A stretch of 39,081 nucleotides of DNA, taken from NCBI RefSeq assembly GCF_900129995.1, contig NZ_FQXO01000018.1:1-39081 (forward strand), given 5' to 3'. Made by a program: the position numbers and the translations under genes. Origin of the DNA: Caloranaerobacter azorensis DSM 13643 (GTDB lineage: Bacteria; Bacillota; Clostridia; Tissierellales; Thermohalobacteraceae). Shown piece by piece: positions 15,779 to 24,098 of the stretch. How positions within the stretch are numbered: the first letter of the stretch is position 1; every line of letters starts with the position of its first letter. The notes under the pieces were generated by a model, which made no database searches, had not been told where the DNA came from, and saw nothing but the letters and a program-made list of their open reading frames with translations.

Positions 15779-16612
15779 TTAATTTTCCTCATCTACTCCG
15801 TCTTCATTTATAACTTCAATTTCATCGACTGAAAATAAAAACATTTCTTCTGTATCTCCCTGCTTAACTTTTACTTTTACTAATTCTAGTAGCGTATTTG
15901 TTTCTACAACTATACCATTCCCATTTGGAGTAACTACTAAAGCTCCAATTTCAGGCAATTTTTCTAGTGATTTTTCATAAGTCTCATGTTCATACTTTAA
16001 ACAGCACATAAGTCTACCACAAATTCCTGATATTTTAGTCGGATTTAATGATAAGTTCTGCTCTTTTGCCATTTTTATAGAGACAGGTTCAAATTCACCT
16101 AAAAAGCTAGCACAACACATAGCCCTTCCACACGGGCCGAGTCCTCCTATCATTTTAGCCTCATCTCTTACTCCAATCTGTCTTAATTCAATTCTAGTTC
16201 TAAATACTGAAGCTAAATCTCTTACAAGTTCTCTAAAATCGACTCTACCATCGGCTGTAAAATAGAATATAACCTTATTGTTGTCAAATGTATATTCAAC
16301 ATCTATCAGCTTCATTTCTAATCCATGTTCTTCTATTTTCTTTAAACATATATCAAAAGCAATGTTTTCTTTTTCCTTATTTTCATAATGCTTCTCCATA
16401 TCCTCCTCAGTTGCTACCCTTATTACAGGCTTTAAAGGAGAAACTATTTCTTCTTCACTCACTTCTTTAGGCCCTACTACAACCTGTCCAAATTCTATAC
16501 CCCTAACCGTCTCAACAATTACATAATCATCTTTTTTTATTTCTAATTCGGCTGGATCAAAATAATATATCTTACCAGCTTTTTTAAATCTAACTCCTAC
16601 TACAGTAACCAT
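15779..16612 (-). CDS. ricT: RicT (YaaT), PSP1-domain protein
   Basis: The 277-residue protein is the PSP1-type RicT subunit. Its N-terminal region VTVVGVRFKKAGKIYYFDP is typical, as are the two cysteine clusters GPCGRAMCC (C161, C166, C167) and GICGRLMCC (C198, C203, C204). In Bacillus, RicT works with RicA and RicF in an Fe-S-containing complex that supports RNase Y-dependent RNA maturation and Spo0A activation. It follows holB by 5 bp, the conserved holB-yaaT order. ricA and ricF are not in this window. Confidence 0.95.
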   Translation of the reverse strand: MVTVVGVRFKKAGKIYYFDPAELEIKKDDYVIVETVRGIEFGQVVVGPKEVSEEEIVSPLKPVIRVATEEDMEKHYENKEKENIAFDICLKKIEEHGLEMKLIDVEYTFDNNKVIFYFTADGRVDFRELVRDLASVFRTRIELRQIGVRDEAKMIGGLGPCGRAMCCASFLGEFEPVSIKMAKEQNLSLNPTKISGICGRLMCCLKYEHETYEKSLEKLPEIGALVVTPNGNGIVVETNTLLELVKVKVKQGDTEEMFLFSVDEIEVINEDGVDEEN

Positions 16613-16617
16613 AATAA

Positions 16618-17601
16618 CTATACCTCCTGCTGCACTTTTAGAAGCATAACTTCAACAGCTAACTGAAAATTAACATTAGAAGCTACATCTTCTTTTGTTC
16701 TTTCAATACTTTCTATTATATTACTTACTTTTTCCATTGATAGAATATTGCTATGCTTGTAAATAAGCTCTATTTTATCTTTATTTATTATAAATTTAGT
16801 ATCTCCTGTAGCTTTAAAAATCATAATATCTCTAAACCAAATCATTAATAAATCTAATATCTCATCTATATTTTCTTTATTCTCAACAAAAATTTGACTC
16901 AAACTAAATATTCTAAATCTGTCTGAATAAATAATATCATCTATAGCAGAAATAATATCATCTCTTAATTTTCTAAATTCTTCAGATTGTGCCAATTTAA
17001 CAGCCTTTCCTACTATCCCATTTGAAAATGAAGCTATAAAACTCGCCTTCTGTTCGGAACAACCATACTTATTTATCAGCAACTTTTCTATTCTCTCTTT
17101 CTCAACATATGAAAACTTTATTCCCTGACATCTAGAAACTATAGTAGGCAAAAGACTCATACTTTTATCAGTTATAAGTATAATAACTGCATATTCAGGC
17201 GGTTCTTCCAAAGTCTTAAGAAAACTATTTTGTGCCTCTGAAGTCATTTTATATGCATCTTCTATAATATACACTCTTCTTATCCCCTCATAAGGCAGCA
17301 TTCTAATAGAATGAAGTAATTTCTCTATTTGTTCCCTTTTTATAGAATTCCCTTCAGGACTTATCATATCGAAATCCGGATGATTCCCTGAATCGAATTT
17401 AAGACATGATAAGCATTTATTGCATGGTTCTATCCCCTTTTCCTCACACAATAGAGTTTTAGCAAAGGCAAAAGCAAGTTTCTTCTTGCCCATAGATTTA
17501 GGACCTTCAAAAAGATAGCTATGAGCTACACTATCATTTCTAATTGCATTTTGAAGTTTTAAAATATTTTGTTCGTGCCCAATTATATCGTTAAAATCCA
17601 T
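16618..17601 (-). CDS. holB: DNA polymerase III delta-prime subunit
   Basis: The 327-residue AAA+ clamp-loader subunit has a Walker A-like loop GPKSMGKKK (33-41), a zinc module with four cysteines (C52, C60, C63, C66), FLKTLEEPPEYAVIILIT and the SRC motif in LLPTIVSRCQG. The protein belongs to the complex that loads the beta clamp at the replication fork. Its position between yaaR and ricT matches Bacillus. A 14-bp gap separates it from yaaR. Confidence 0.95.
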   Translation of the reverse strand: MDFNDIIGHEQNILKLQNAIRNDSVAHSYLFEGPKSMGKKKLAFAFAKTLLCEEKGIEPCNKCLSCLKFDSGNHPDFDMISPEGNSIKREQIEKLLHSIRMLPYEGIRRVYIIEDAYKMTSEAQNSFLKTLEEPPEYAVIILITDKSMSLLPTIVSRCQGIKFSYVEKERIEKLLINKYGCSEQKASFIASFSNGIVGKAVKLAQSEEFRKLRDDIISAIDDIIYSDRFRIFSLSQIFVENKENIDEILDLLMIWFRDIMIFKATGDTKFIINKDKIELIYKHSNILSMEKVSNIIESIERTKEDVASNVNFQLAVEVMLLKVQQEV

Positions 17602-17615
17602 ATTTTATCCTCCAA

Positions 17616-18065
17616 CTACAGATAGATATCTAAAATAAGTCCCCTAATATCGTCAAGCCTTTTTAATATATTCAAATTATCTTTTTCTTTTTTCAATACA
17701 TCTTCCGTTAACTTCTCAAGTTCCTTATCTACTTTCTTTATTATAGCATAAATCCTATGCCTTCCCCTTCTATCAAGAAAACTATTTTTACTAAATTTAA
17801 CCATAGATTCCAAGGCTTCTTTCATAAATTGTGAAACTAATTTCTTATAAACTATCAGCTCACTTATATCTATCTTTTTAGATAACCTTTCCGCCTGCTT
17901 GTCTATCTGCTTTAATAACAAATCTAATCTCTCTTTTTTATTTAGTCCTTCCATAACCTTTAGAGACTGACTAAATTTTATCTTATTAACATCTGCTTTA
18001 TTGCTGACTTCATTAATTTTATTAAATGCCTTACCGTTTTTACTGGATATATCACTTATTTTCAT
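17616..18065 (-). CDS. yaaR: YaaR family (DUF327) protein
   Basis: The 149-residue protein is helical and lysine-rich, with no signal or membrane segment. LNKKERLDLLLKQIDKQAERLSK, YKKLVSQFMKEALESMV and DRRGRHRIYAIIKKVDKELEKL are characteristic of DUF327 proteins encoded between yaaQ/darA and holB. No biochemical function is established for the family to my knowledge. The conserved position in the tmk-darA-yaaR-holB run is the main support for the assignment. Confidence 0.9.
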   Translation of the reverse strand: MKISDISSKNGKAFNKINEVSNKADVNKIKFSQSLKVMEGLNKKERLDLLLKQIDKQAERLSKKIDISELIVYKKLVSQFMKEALESMVKFSKNSFLDRRGRHRIYAIIKKVDKELEKLTEDVLKKEKDNLNILKRLDDIRGLILDIYL

Positions 18066-18076
18066 AAACGAGCCCC

Positions 18077-18406
18077 CTATATTTTTTCAAAACGGTCTAC
18101 ATCAACTACAAATATTGTTGCACCGCCAACTTGAACCTCAATAGTATATGGCACATAAACTCCCGAAGACACAGTTGTAAGTGAAGGAGATGTTGTAACT
18201 TGCTTTCTCGACTGACAAAACTCCTTTATAATTTTAATGACTTCATCAACCTTTTCCTTTTCGACACCTATTAGTAATGTAGTATTACCAGACTTTAAAA
18301 AGCCTCCAGTAGATGCCAATTTAGTAACACTATAATTATTTTCCATAAGAACATCTATTAATTTAGGAGCATCTTCATCTTGAACTATCGCTATAATAAG
18401 TTTCAT
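18077..18406 (-). CDS. darA: Cyclic-di-AMP receptor DarA/PstA
   Basis: The 109-residue PII-like trimeric protein binds c-di-AMP. The start MKLIIAIVQDEDAPKLIDVL, the TKLASTGGFLKSGNTTLLIG core and the loop before GGATIFVVDVDRFEKI match the family. Its molecular target is unknown or organism-dependent. The gene overlaps the end of tmk by 4 bases (18403-18406), so translation is coupled. An array of c-di-GMP genes lies nearby at 21-23.6 kb, but nothing links the two systems directly. Confidence 0.93.
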   Translation of the reverse strand: MKLIIAIVQDEDAPKLIDVLMENNYSVTKLASTGGFLKSGNTTLLIGVEKEKVDEVIKIIKEFCQSRKQVTTSPSLTTVSSGVYVPYTIEVQVGGATIFVVDVDRFEKI

Positions 18407-19047
18407 CTTAACACCTCCTTTTCATTCAATTCTAATATTTTATCGACTACATCTTTTATATGTTTAAATATATTTTCGATATCATAAGTTGCATTAATTA
18501 CTTCTATTCTATGCGAATACATTTCCTTAATTTTCATATATCCCTCATACACTTTTCTATGAAATTTTATGTCCTCTTTATCGAGTCTATCTCTTTTAGT
18601 TCTATTTCCTATTCTCTTTAAAGCAGTATCTGCATCTATATCAAAGAATAGAGTAATATCTGGCTCAAGCCCTCCAGTTGCAAAATCGTTTATTTCTTTA
18701 ATCTTATCAATTCCTAATCCTCTAGCAAATCCCTGATAGACTAAACTAGAATCTACAAACCTATCACATATTACTATTTTCCCATCTCTTAAAGCCGGTA
18801 AAATAACTTCATGTACATGCTGTGCCCTAGAGGCAGCATATAGTAAAGCCTCTGTATATGGCGACATATTTGTATTAGATGTATCTAAAATAACCTTTCT
18901 TATGTCTTCGCTAATTCTAGTTCCACCCGGTTCTCTAGTTACTACTACATTATACCCTTTATCTTGTAAATATTCCTCTAATAGTCTTATTTGAGTACTC
19001 TTACCTGACCCATCTGGTCCCTCCATTGTAATAAATATTCCCTTCAT
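18403..19047 (-). CDS. tmk: Thymidylate kinase
   Basis: The enzyme phosphorylates dTMP to dTDP with ATP. I place the start at the ATG at 19047 (MKGIFITMEG, 214 residues), 8 bases after AAAGGA; an in-frame ATG at 19056 has almost no spacing from that site. The P-loop is GPDGSGKS (10-17). The dTMP-binding REPGGT and DRFVDSSLVYQGFARGLG follow, then NRTKRDRLDKED in the lid. It lies directly after yaaO and before darA, the conserved order. Confidence 0.96.
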   Translation of the reverse strand: MKGIFITMEGPDGSGKSTQIRLLEEYLQDKGYNVVVTREPGGTRISEDIRKVILDTSNTNMSPYTEALLYAASRAQHVHEVILPALRDGKIVICDRFVDSSLVYQGFARGLGIDKIKEINDFATGGLEPDITLFFDIDADTALKRIGNRTKRDRLDKEDIKFHRKVYEGYMKIKEMYSHRIEVINATYDIENIFKHIKDVVDKILELNEKEVLR

Positions 19048-19059
19048 CCGTATCATCCT

Positions 19060-20478
19060 TTACTTTATAGTTTTAATTTCATTCATGTCTTTGCTAATAC
19101 CTAAAATCTGTATTTTCATCGTTTTTAAATAGTTAATATATTCTACTATACTTTCTGTAATTTCTTCTCCCGGACATAATATCGGTACTCCCGGTGGATA
19201 AGGTATAACAAAATTGGCTGATATTCTACCAACACTCTCATTAATTAAAACATTTTCTATATCACTATAAAAGGCATCGTAAATAGAAATCCTTGTTTTT
19301 GGCTTAATATATTTAAAATCTATTTTGTCCACTTTATCTGCTCTATAAATCTCTTTTTTGGTTATATCTTCAATAGCTAATACCAACTTTTCTAGATCAT
19401 TATACTCATCAAAAACTGTAGCCAATGCTAATACATAATAGATGTCTGACATCTCTACCTGTATATCATAATCCCTACTTAAAATCTTCTCTAGAGTACT
19501 TCCATTTATATTTATACCCGTAAGATTAATCAATATTTTAGTTATATCAAAATCAAAACATACTTTTTCATCTCTATTGTTAAAAATTTTAACTCCCTCA
19601 ATATTATTCATAATAGATGTAGCTCTCTGTATATTCTCTATTAAAGTATTCAGCTTTTCCCTGCCTTCTTCGTTCATATAAGCTCTGGCAAAATCAAGTG
19701 AAGACATTAAGATATAAGAAGGACTCGTAGTCATATGAATTGTAAGCATTGTCTCTAATCTTTCCAAATCGACTCTACTGCTGCACACATGAATCATTGA
19801 CGATTGTGTGAATGCTGGCAGAGTCTTATGTGTACTATGTAAAACTATGTCTGCACTAGATTCAATAGCAGATTTAGGAAGTTTATTGCTAAATATAAGA
19901 TGGCTGCCATGTGCCTCATCTACTATTAATATTTTATTATATCTATGTACTATTTCAGCTATGCTCTCTATATCACTGCATACGCCAAAATACGAAGGAT
20001 TTGTTATAACAACGGCTTTAATATCACTATGTTTTAAAAGTGCTCTTTCTATATCATCGGGATTTATATCGGTAACTATATTATACTCACTATTATAATT
20101 AGGATATATATATATTGGATTTAATTTTCCTAATATAATAGCATTATATACCGATTTATGACAGTTTCTCTGAATTAAAATTTTATCGCCCGGTTTAGTA
20201 ATTGACATTATAGCCGCATAAATAGCACCAGTAGTCCCATTAACCGAATAATACGTTTTCTTTGTTTTAAATGTTTCAGAAGCTAATTTAAGGCTCTCTA
20301 GTATTATTGAATTAGGACTGTGCAGGTTATCCGTTCCCTCTATCTCGGTAACGTCTATTTGAGGAATTAAATTTGCCCAATCTATCAAATCTTTTTTACC
20401 TTTATGCCCCGGCATATGAAATCTTACTTTATTTTTATTAATATAATCATTTAATCCTTCTATGATAGGCACTCTCAT
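19060..20478 (-). CDS. Orn/Lys/Arg decarboxylase family protein (YaaO-like)
   Basis: The 472-residue fold-type I PLP enzyme has HMPGHKG at 21-27, NGTTG at 80-84, IVDEAHGSH (D187 for the PLP ring nitrogen) and STHKTLPAFTQSS with the PLP lysine K218. The C-terminal IPYPPGVPILCPGE motif is typical of the basic amino acid decarboxylases. It probably decarboxylates arginine, lysine or ornithine for polyamine or cadaverine synthesis; the substrate cannot be read from the sequence. The family includes YaaO, which precedes tmk in Bacillus exactly as here. The ATG follows GGGAGG. Confidence 0.9.
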   Translation of the reverse strand: MRVPIIEGLNDYINKNKVRFHMPGHKGKKDLIDWANLIPQIDVTEIEGTDNLHSPNSIILESLKLASETFKTKKTYYSVNGTTGAIYAAIMSITKPGDKILIQRNCHKSVYNAIILGKLNPIYIYPNYNSEYNIVTDINPDDIERALLKHSDIKAVVITNPSYFGVCSDIESIAEIVHRYNKILIVDEAHGSHLIFSNKLPKSAIESSADIVLHSTHKTLPAFTQSSMIHVCSSRVDLERLETMLTIHMTTSPSYILMSSLDFARAYMNEEGREKLNTLIENIQRATSIMNNIEGVKIFNNRDEKVCFDFDITKILINLTGININGSTLEKILSRDYDIQVEMSDIYYVLALATVFDEYNDLEKLVLAIEDITKKEIYRADKVDKIDFKYIKPKTRISIYDAFYSDIENVLINESVGRISANFVIPYPPGVPILCPGEEITESIVEYINYLKTMKIQILGISKDMNEIKTIK

Positions 20479-20559
20479 AAAATCCTCCCAATATAAATTC
20501 TACTAATACTGCTTTTATCCTTTATTTGTATTATAATCTAATCTTTCCAAAATAAAAAG

Positions 20560-20720
20560 ACATGGAATTTACTCCATGTGAGCTTGTTGACAAAGTAAAA
20601 TATTTTATGAAAATGACGCTCATGCGGACGAAAACTAAATTCTTTCAAGCATTCGCTTTCATTTTCATAAATATTAAAATATAAGTTTGTCAATAGTCTG
20701 ACATGGAATTTACCCCATGT
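20560..20720. repeat. Foldback element copy D (20580-20696), short form, with duplicated terminator
   Basis: The hairpin ACATGGAATTTACTCCATGT (20560-20579) recurs at 20701-20720 with one mismatch in 20 bases, on either side of a 117-bp element. The left copy has the minus-strand T-tract (TCTTTTTATTTT), so the terminator serves csfB, which ends at 20729. The element has the family ends GAGCTTGTTGACAAAG and AAGTTTGTCAATAG, both ATGAAAAT-containing subterminal arms and none of the central hairpins. Confidence 0.8.
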
Positions 20721-20728
20721 CTATAAGT

Positions 20729-20914
20729 CTAATTTATACATGCTAAATATTCTATCCAGATATGTTTAATCATAGTCTTATAGTACTCGTATTTTATATC
20801 TTTAACATCTATATTAACGATATCATATTCACATTCCTCACATATATGTACCCCTAATAAATCTATTCCTTCATAATCTAACTTATTACACATTTTACAT
20901 ACTTTTAAGTCCAT
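20729..20914 (-). CDS. csfB: Anti-sigma-G factor Gin (CsfB)
   Basis: The 61-residue zinc-finger protein has C6-x2-C9 and C25-x2-C28, followed by the conserved tail DIVNIDVKDIKYEYYKTMIK of the Gin family. In Bacillus, CsfB made in the forespore binds sigma-G to prevent its premature activity, and later acts on sigma-E. The gene keeps its place before yaaO-tmk, which supports the call. The ATG follows GAGGGG. Confidence 0.88.
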   Translation of the reverse strand: MDLKVCKMCNKLDYEGIDLLGVHICEECEYDIVNIDVKDIKYEYYKTMIKHIWIEYLACIN

Positions 20915-20945
20915 TTTACCATCCCCTCAATTAATTATTAACTAG

Positions 20946-20973
20946 ATTTTTACCCTTTTTTAATATTTTATTC
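20946..20973 (-). promoter_or_regulatory. Possible sigma-F promoter of csfB
   Basis: On the minus strand GAATA (20973-20969) and GGTAAAAAT (20954-20946, fitting GGNNANAMT) are separated by 14 bases. They end 32 bases before the csfB ATG. csfB is a sigma-F gene in Bacillus. The -35 is one base off the usual GYATA, and the spacing is one short of the usual 15. Confidence 0.35.
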
Positions 20974-21046
20974 ATAAAGCATGCCCAAAGTTCGATACTA
21001 TCGTACATTATTTGGTATTATTTATCATCCCATAAATACTAATAAA

Positions 21047-21055
21047 TGTTATAAT
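21047..21055 (+). promoter_or_regulatory. Extended -10 promoter of the HD-GYP gene
   Basis: TGTTATAAT at 21047-21055 is an extended -10 element 34 bases before the start codon. No good -35 is seen at the expected distance. Confidence 0.4.
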
Positions 21056-21089
21056 AGAAACATAATTAGTATTTTTGAGGAGGAGTATA

Positions 21090-22301
21090 ATGAAATTTAA
21101 TCTAAATGAGTTCTTACTCGCTGTATCATGGGCACTAGATTTTGTTGAAACCGATATACTTGGAGTATCTCTAAATCACTCAAAAAGAGTTGCATACATA
21201 TCTCTAAAAATGGCTGAAGAAATAGGAATGCGACCAGAAGAAATTTTTGATTTAGTATCGTTAGCTCTTTTACACGATAATAGTATAAGTGAAAAAGCTA
21301 TACACGATACTATTCAAAATAGAAATGTAGATATATTAAGCAGCATTGAAAGCTGTAGAAAACACTGTATCATATCTGAAGAAAATTTAAAAAATTATCC
21401 ATTCCTAACTAACGTTGAAGGTGTAATTTTGTATCATCATGAAAATTATGATGGAAGCGGCTTTTTTGGTAAAAAAGAAGATAGTATCCCTTTGATGTCT
21501 CAAATAATCTCTTTGGCAGATACATTAGATTTAAAATTCGATTTAAAAAATTCCTATTTTAAAAATAGAAACGAAATATTATCATTTGTAAAAGCTAATG
21601 AAAATAAATTATTCTCTAGCAGGTTAGTAAATACATTTTTAAAAATCAGCGAAAACACTGGCTTTTGGCTAGATTTGAAAGACGAATACATAATTAGAGC
21701 ATTAAAGTCTAATTTACCATTGTTTAGTAAGAACTTAAATCTAGAAAAAATACATGATATAACAAAAGTTTTCTCAAAAATTATAGACTCTAAATCTAAA
21801 TTTACTCTTAAACATTCATATGGATTGAGCCTAAAAGTATCTGAAATGAGCGACTATTACAATAAAGATAGAGAAGAAAAACTGAAATTAATTATAGCTG
21901 CAGATCTACACGATTTAGGAAAGTTGGCAATACCTAATTCTATACTAGATAAGAATGGCAGATTAACAGAGAGGGAATTTGATATAATAAAGACACATAC
22001 TTATTATACTAGAATAGTTTTAAGTGAGATAAGCGGGTTTGAAGAAATTACTGAATGGGCAGCTAACCATCATGAAAAATTAGATGGATCGGGATATCCA
22101 TTTGGAAAGAATGATAGACAATTAGATTTCAACTCAAGACTTATGGCTTGTTTAGACATTTATCAAGCACTTACTGAAGAAAGACCTTATCGTAAACCTA
22201 TACCGCACTATAAGGCCATAGAGATTTTAAAGCAGATGGCATATGACAGAGCCATTGATATCACAATAGTAGATGATATTGACAAGGTCTTTTCCAAATA
22301 A
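21090..22301 (+). CDS. Tandem HD/HD-GYP protein, putative c-di-GMP phosphodiesterase
   Basis: I place the start at the ATG at 21090, directly after GAGGAGGAGTATA, giving 403 residues; an upstream non-ATG start would remove the ribosome site. The first HD domain (about 28-150) has LLHDNS (H62, D63), LYHHENYDGSGF (HH at 116-117) and a later SLADTLD, but lacks the HD-I-G sequence. The second (about 235-400) is canonical: KHSYGLSLKV, ADLHDLGKLAIP (HD at 274-275), KTHTYYT, and NHHEKLDGSGYP with the GYP motif. No sensor or membrane domain is present. It probably hydrolyses c-di-GMP through the second domain. The diguanylate cyclase at 22821 is the likely opposing enzyme. Confidence 0.85.
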   Translation: MKFNLNEFLLAVSWALDFVETDILGVSLNHSKRVAYISLKMAEEIGMRPEEIFDLVSLALLHDNSISEKAIHDTIQNRNVDILSSIESCRKHCIISEENLKNYPFLTNVEGVILYHHENYDGSGFFGKKEDSIPLMSQIISLADTLDLKFDLKNSYFKNRNEILSFVKANENKLFSSRLVNTFLKISENTGFWLDLKDEYIIRALKSNLPLFSKNLNLEKIHDITKVFSKIIDSKSKFTLKHSYGLSLKVSEMSDYYNKDREEKLKLIIAADLHDLGKLAIPNSILDKNGRLTEREFDIIKTHTYYTRIVLSEISGFEEITEWAANHHEKLDGSGYPFGKNDRQLDFNSRLMACLDIYQALTEERPYRKPIPHYKAIEILKQMAYDRAIDITIVDDIDKVFSK

Positions 22302-22402
22302 CGTTTTTAAATTTGCAGTATATTTATAATTAAACTCCCTTAAATACAAGAACTTGACAATTTTCGACTGAATAATTATAGTAATACTTGGGTAGTATAC
22401 TT

Positions 22403-22440
22403 TAGAGGGACTTATGCAGAACATTTTATAAATCCCTCTA
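22403..22440 (-). terminator. Possible hairpin terminator after the XRE regulator
   Basis: TAGAGGGA (22403-22410) and TCCCTCTA (22433-22440) pair around a 22-base loop, between the convergent HD-GYP and XRE genes. There is no good T-tract, so the assignment is weak. Confidence 0.35.
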
Positions 22441-22454
22441 GAATTTAATAATCT

Positions 22455-22709
22455 TTATTCTTTTTCAATACCTAATAGCCAGCTTACACTGACACCTAAA
22501 AGTTTGGAGAAAGCCACTAATTCATAGTCGGTAACTATCCGTTTGCATTGTTCTATTTTTGATATGCTCGCTCTATCTATATAGACGCCCATGGTCTGCA
22601 ATTTTATAGAAACTTGCTGTTGGGTTAAATTGTTTTTTAAACGTGCTGTTTTCAATCTTTTACCGATTAAATTTTTGTATTGTTTATCATTTATTAGTTT
22701 CATATACAA
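22455..22709 (-). CDS. XRE-family HTH regulator, 84 residues
   Basis: A single helix-turn-helix domain fills the protein: IGKRLKTARLKNNLTQQQVSIKLQ, then DRASISKIEQCKRIVTDYELVAFSKLLGVSVSWLLG. There is no extra sensor domain. The start is a TTG at 22707-22709, 7 bases after AAGGTGG, or an ATG two codons later. The gene is divergent from the diguanylate cyclase, and a palindromic TGTTCT-N5-AGAACA lies between them, so it may regulate the cyclase and itself. The fold is SinR-like, but the SinI-binding part is not present. Confidence 0.85.
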   Translation of the reverse strand: MYMKLINDKQYKNLIGKRLKTARLKNNLTQQQVSIKLQTMGVYIDRASISKIEQCKRIVTDYELVAFSKLLGVSVSWLLGIEKE

Positions 22710-22768
22710 TATTCACCACCTTTACATTATTTGTTTAATTTAAGAATATTTTATTTTTTCCAAAAACA

Positions 22769-22785
22769 TGTTCTAATAAAGAACA
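22769..22785. promoter_or_regulatory. Palindromic operator candidate between XRE and GGDEF genes
   Basis: TGTTCT (22769-22774) and AGAACA (22780-22785) are exact inverted half-sites separated by AATAA. GTTCT half-sites resemble those used by SinR-type regulators in Bacillus. It sits 36 bases before the cyclase start and 59 bases before the XRE start. Confidence 0.45.
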
Positions 22786-22820
22786 ACAAGTTGAAAATAG
22801 GTCTATTGGGGGATGTAAAA

Positions 22821-23552
22821 ATGAAAAAAGATGTTATTCTATTATTATGTGAAAATGGAGGGATTTTATTCTGCAGTTCAGAAAAGTCAGAATTCTATAA
22901 ATCTTTAGTAGAAGACTCTAATATTTTGAATTTAAACAAAAATAAGGGTCAAAGCAGGATAAAATATAAAGAATATACAATAACAAGCCAAAAGATACTA
23001 CATAATAACAATGTATTTTATTTAATTTCAATAACTACAAATATATTCAACATAGATTATTACAAGAGACTTGCATACATAGATTCTCTTACTAACTTAC
23101 ATAATAGAAATTTTTGGGAACATCTTAAAGATGGTATTTTAAATTTTCCTAAATACAGAACATATGGACTTATAATAGTAGATATGGACAATTTGAAAAG
23201 CATAAATGATAATTGGGGCCACAGTTTAGGAGATGAAGCAATAAGAATAGTTTCGCAATCTATTAAGGAATCTATAAGGAAAAAAGATATACCGATAAGA
23301 TATGGCGGTGACGAATTTATAATTATAATCCCCAACGTAGAAAATAATGTAATTAAAAAGATAATAAACAGAATTAAATATAATCTCTCATTGAAGAGTA
23401 AAAATGTTCCCTTCACTATTAGTGTAACTTTTGGATTTGCTAATACAAACGGTATTGATAGTTTACAGTTAGCTTTCGAAAAAGCAGATTATTTTATGTA
23501 TAAAAGAAAAAAAGCAAAACTTAATATAAAGGAAAAACAGATAAAAAGCTGA
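22821..23552 (+). CDS. GGDEF-domain diguanylate cyclase
   Basis: With the start at the ATG at 22821, 7 bases after a TTGGGGG ribosome site, the protein has 243 residues; a longer frame from 22731 would run across the divergent promoter region. Residues 1-80 form a short unrecognised N-terminal domain (MKKDVILLLCENGGILFCSS). The GGDEF domain (about 85-240) has DSLTNLHNRNFW, the metal ligand in IIVDMDNLKSIND (D121), YGGDEF (GGDEF at 162-166) and an inhibitory site RKKD (153-156) exactly five residues before GGDEF. It should make c-di-GMP with product inhibition. No membrane segment is seen. Confidence 0.9.
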   Translation: MKKDVILLLCENGGILFCSSEKSEFYKSLVEDSNILNLNKNKGQSRIKYKEYTITSQKILHNNNVFYLISITTNIFNIDYYKRLAYIDSLTNLHNRNFWEHLKDGILNFPKYRTYGLIIVDMDNLKSINDNWGHSLGDEAIRIVSQSIKESIRKKDIPIRYGGDEFIIIIPNVENNVIKKIINRIKYNLSLKSKNVPFTISVTFGFANTNGIDSLQLAFEKADYFMYKRKKAKLNIKEKQIKS

Positions 23553-23575
23553 GGAATTTTAATGTCCCCAGCTTT
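23545..23575. terminator. Bidirectional hairpin between convergent genes
   Basis: AAAGCTG (23545-23551) and CAGCTTT (23569-23575), extended by GG/CC across one mismatch, form the stem. It overlaps the stop codons of both the cyclase gene (ends 23552) and the membrane-protein gene (ends 23559). Confidence 0.55.
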
Positions 23576-24071
23576 CTGCATTATTTAAAACTTTATTGCC
23601 CAATGCTTTTAATAGCCTATCACTTGGTTTAAAAATTAATCTATATCTTTTACCTTCCTTCTCAAATTCTGCAAAATAAAATTTGTCGTATTCTCTATCG
23701 CAAATAAATTTATAGGTATAGGCAATATTTTCGTCATTTTCTAATTCTCTATAAGGTCTTATAATTTTTATATCATCTATAGGAACCTTTAAGATTAAAT
23801 TATTTTTCTTTCCAACATTTTTTTCAAATAAAAGCTCATCGTCTACTAGAATATAAGTATAGCATTCTAATAACCTCTTTATTATGAACATACAGATAAC
23901 TATAGAAAGTATTAATATAGCAATACTAGCAAGCCCAGCATATTTTTTACCTAATTTATTACATAATGTTATTAGAAAATTTACACCTACTACAAAAGTT
24001 AATACCATTAAAATAACTTCCCAGAAAGGTTTCGGTTTTTTCGTTATCACCTCTTTTATTACATTCCTCAT
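23559..24071 (-). CDS. Membrane protein with two N-terminal TM helices and a PH-like region
   Basis: The 170-residue protein has two hydrophobic helices (about 16-36, FWEVILMVLTFVVGVNFLIT, and about 45-68, LASIAILILSIVICMFII), then a soluble C-terminal half. The segment LVDDELLFEKNVGKKNNLILKVPIDDIKIIRP resembles the start of bacterial PH-like (bPH) domains, which often follow two membrane helices. I do not recognise a specific family or function. It lies 27 bases after the start of the malic enzyme operon's last gene but has its own ribosome site (GGAAGATAATC). Confidence 0.65.
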   Translation of the reverse strand: MRNVIKEVITKKPKPFWEVILMVLTFVVGVNFLITLCNKLGKKYAGLASIAILILSIVICMFIIKRLLECYTYILVDDELLFEKNVGKKNNLILKVPIDDIKIIRPYRELENDENIAYTYKFICDREYDKFYFAEFEKEGKRYRLIFKPSDRLLKALGNKVLNNAESWGH

Positions 24072-24098
24072 GATTATCTTCCTTTCATACCATACTTT

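Noticed and set aside
22731-22820. Longer N-terminus for the diguanylate cyclase
   Set aside because: It would cover the palindrome and promoter region; the ATG at 22821 has a good ribosome site.
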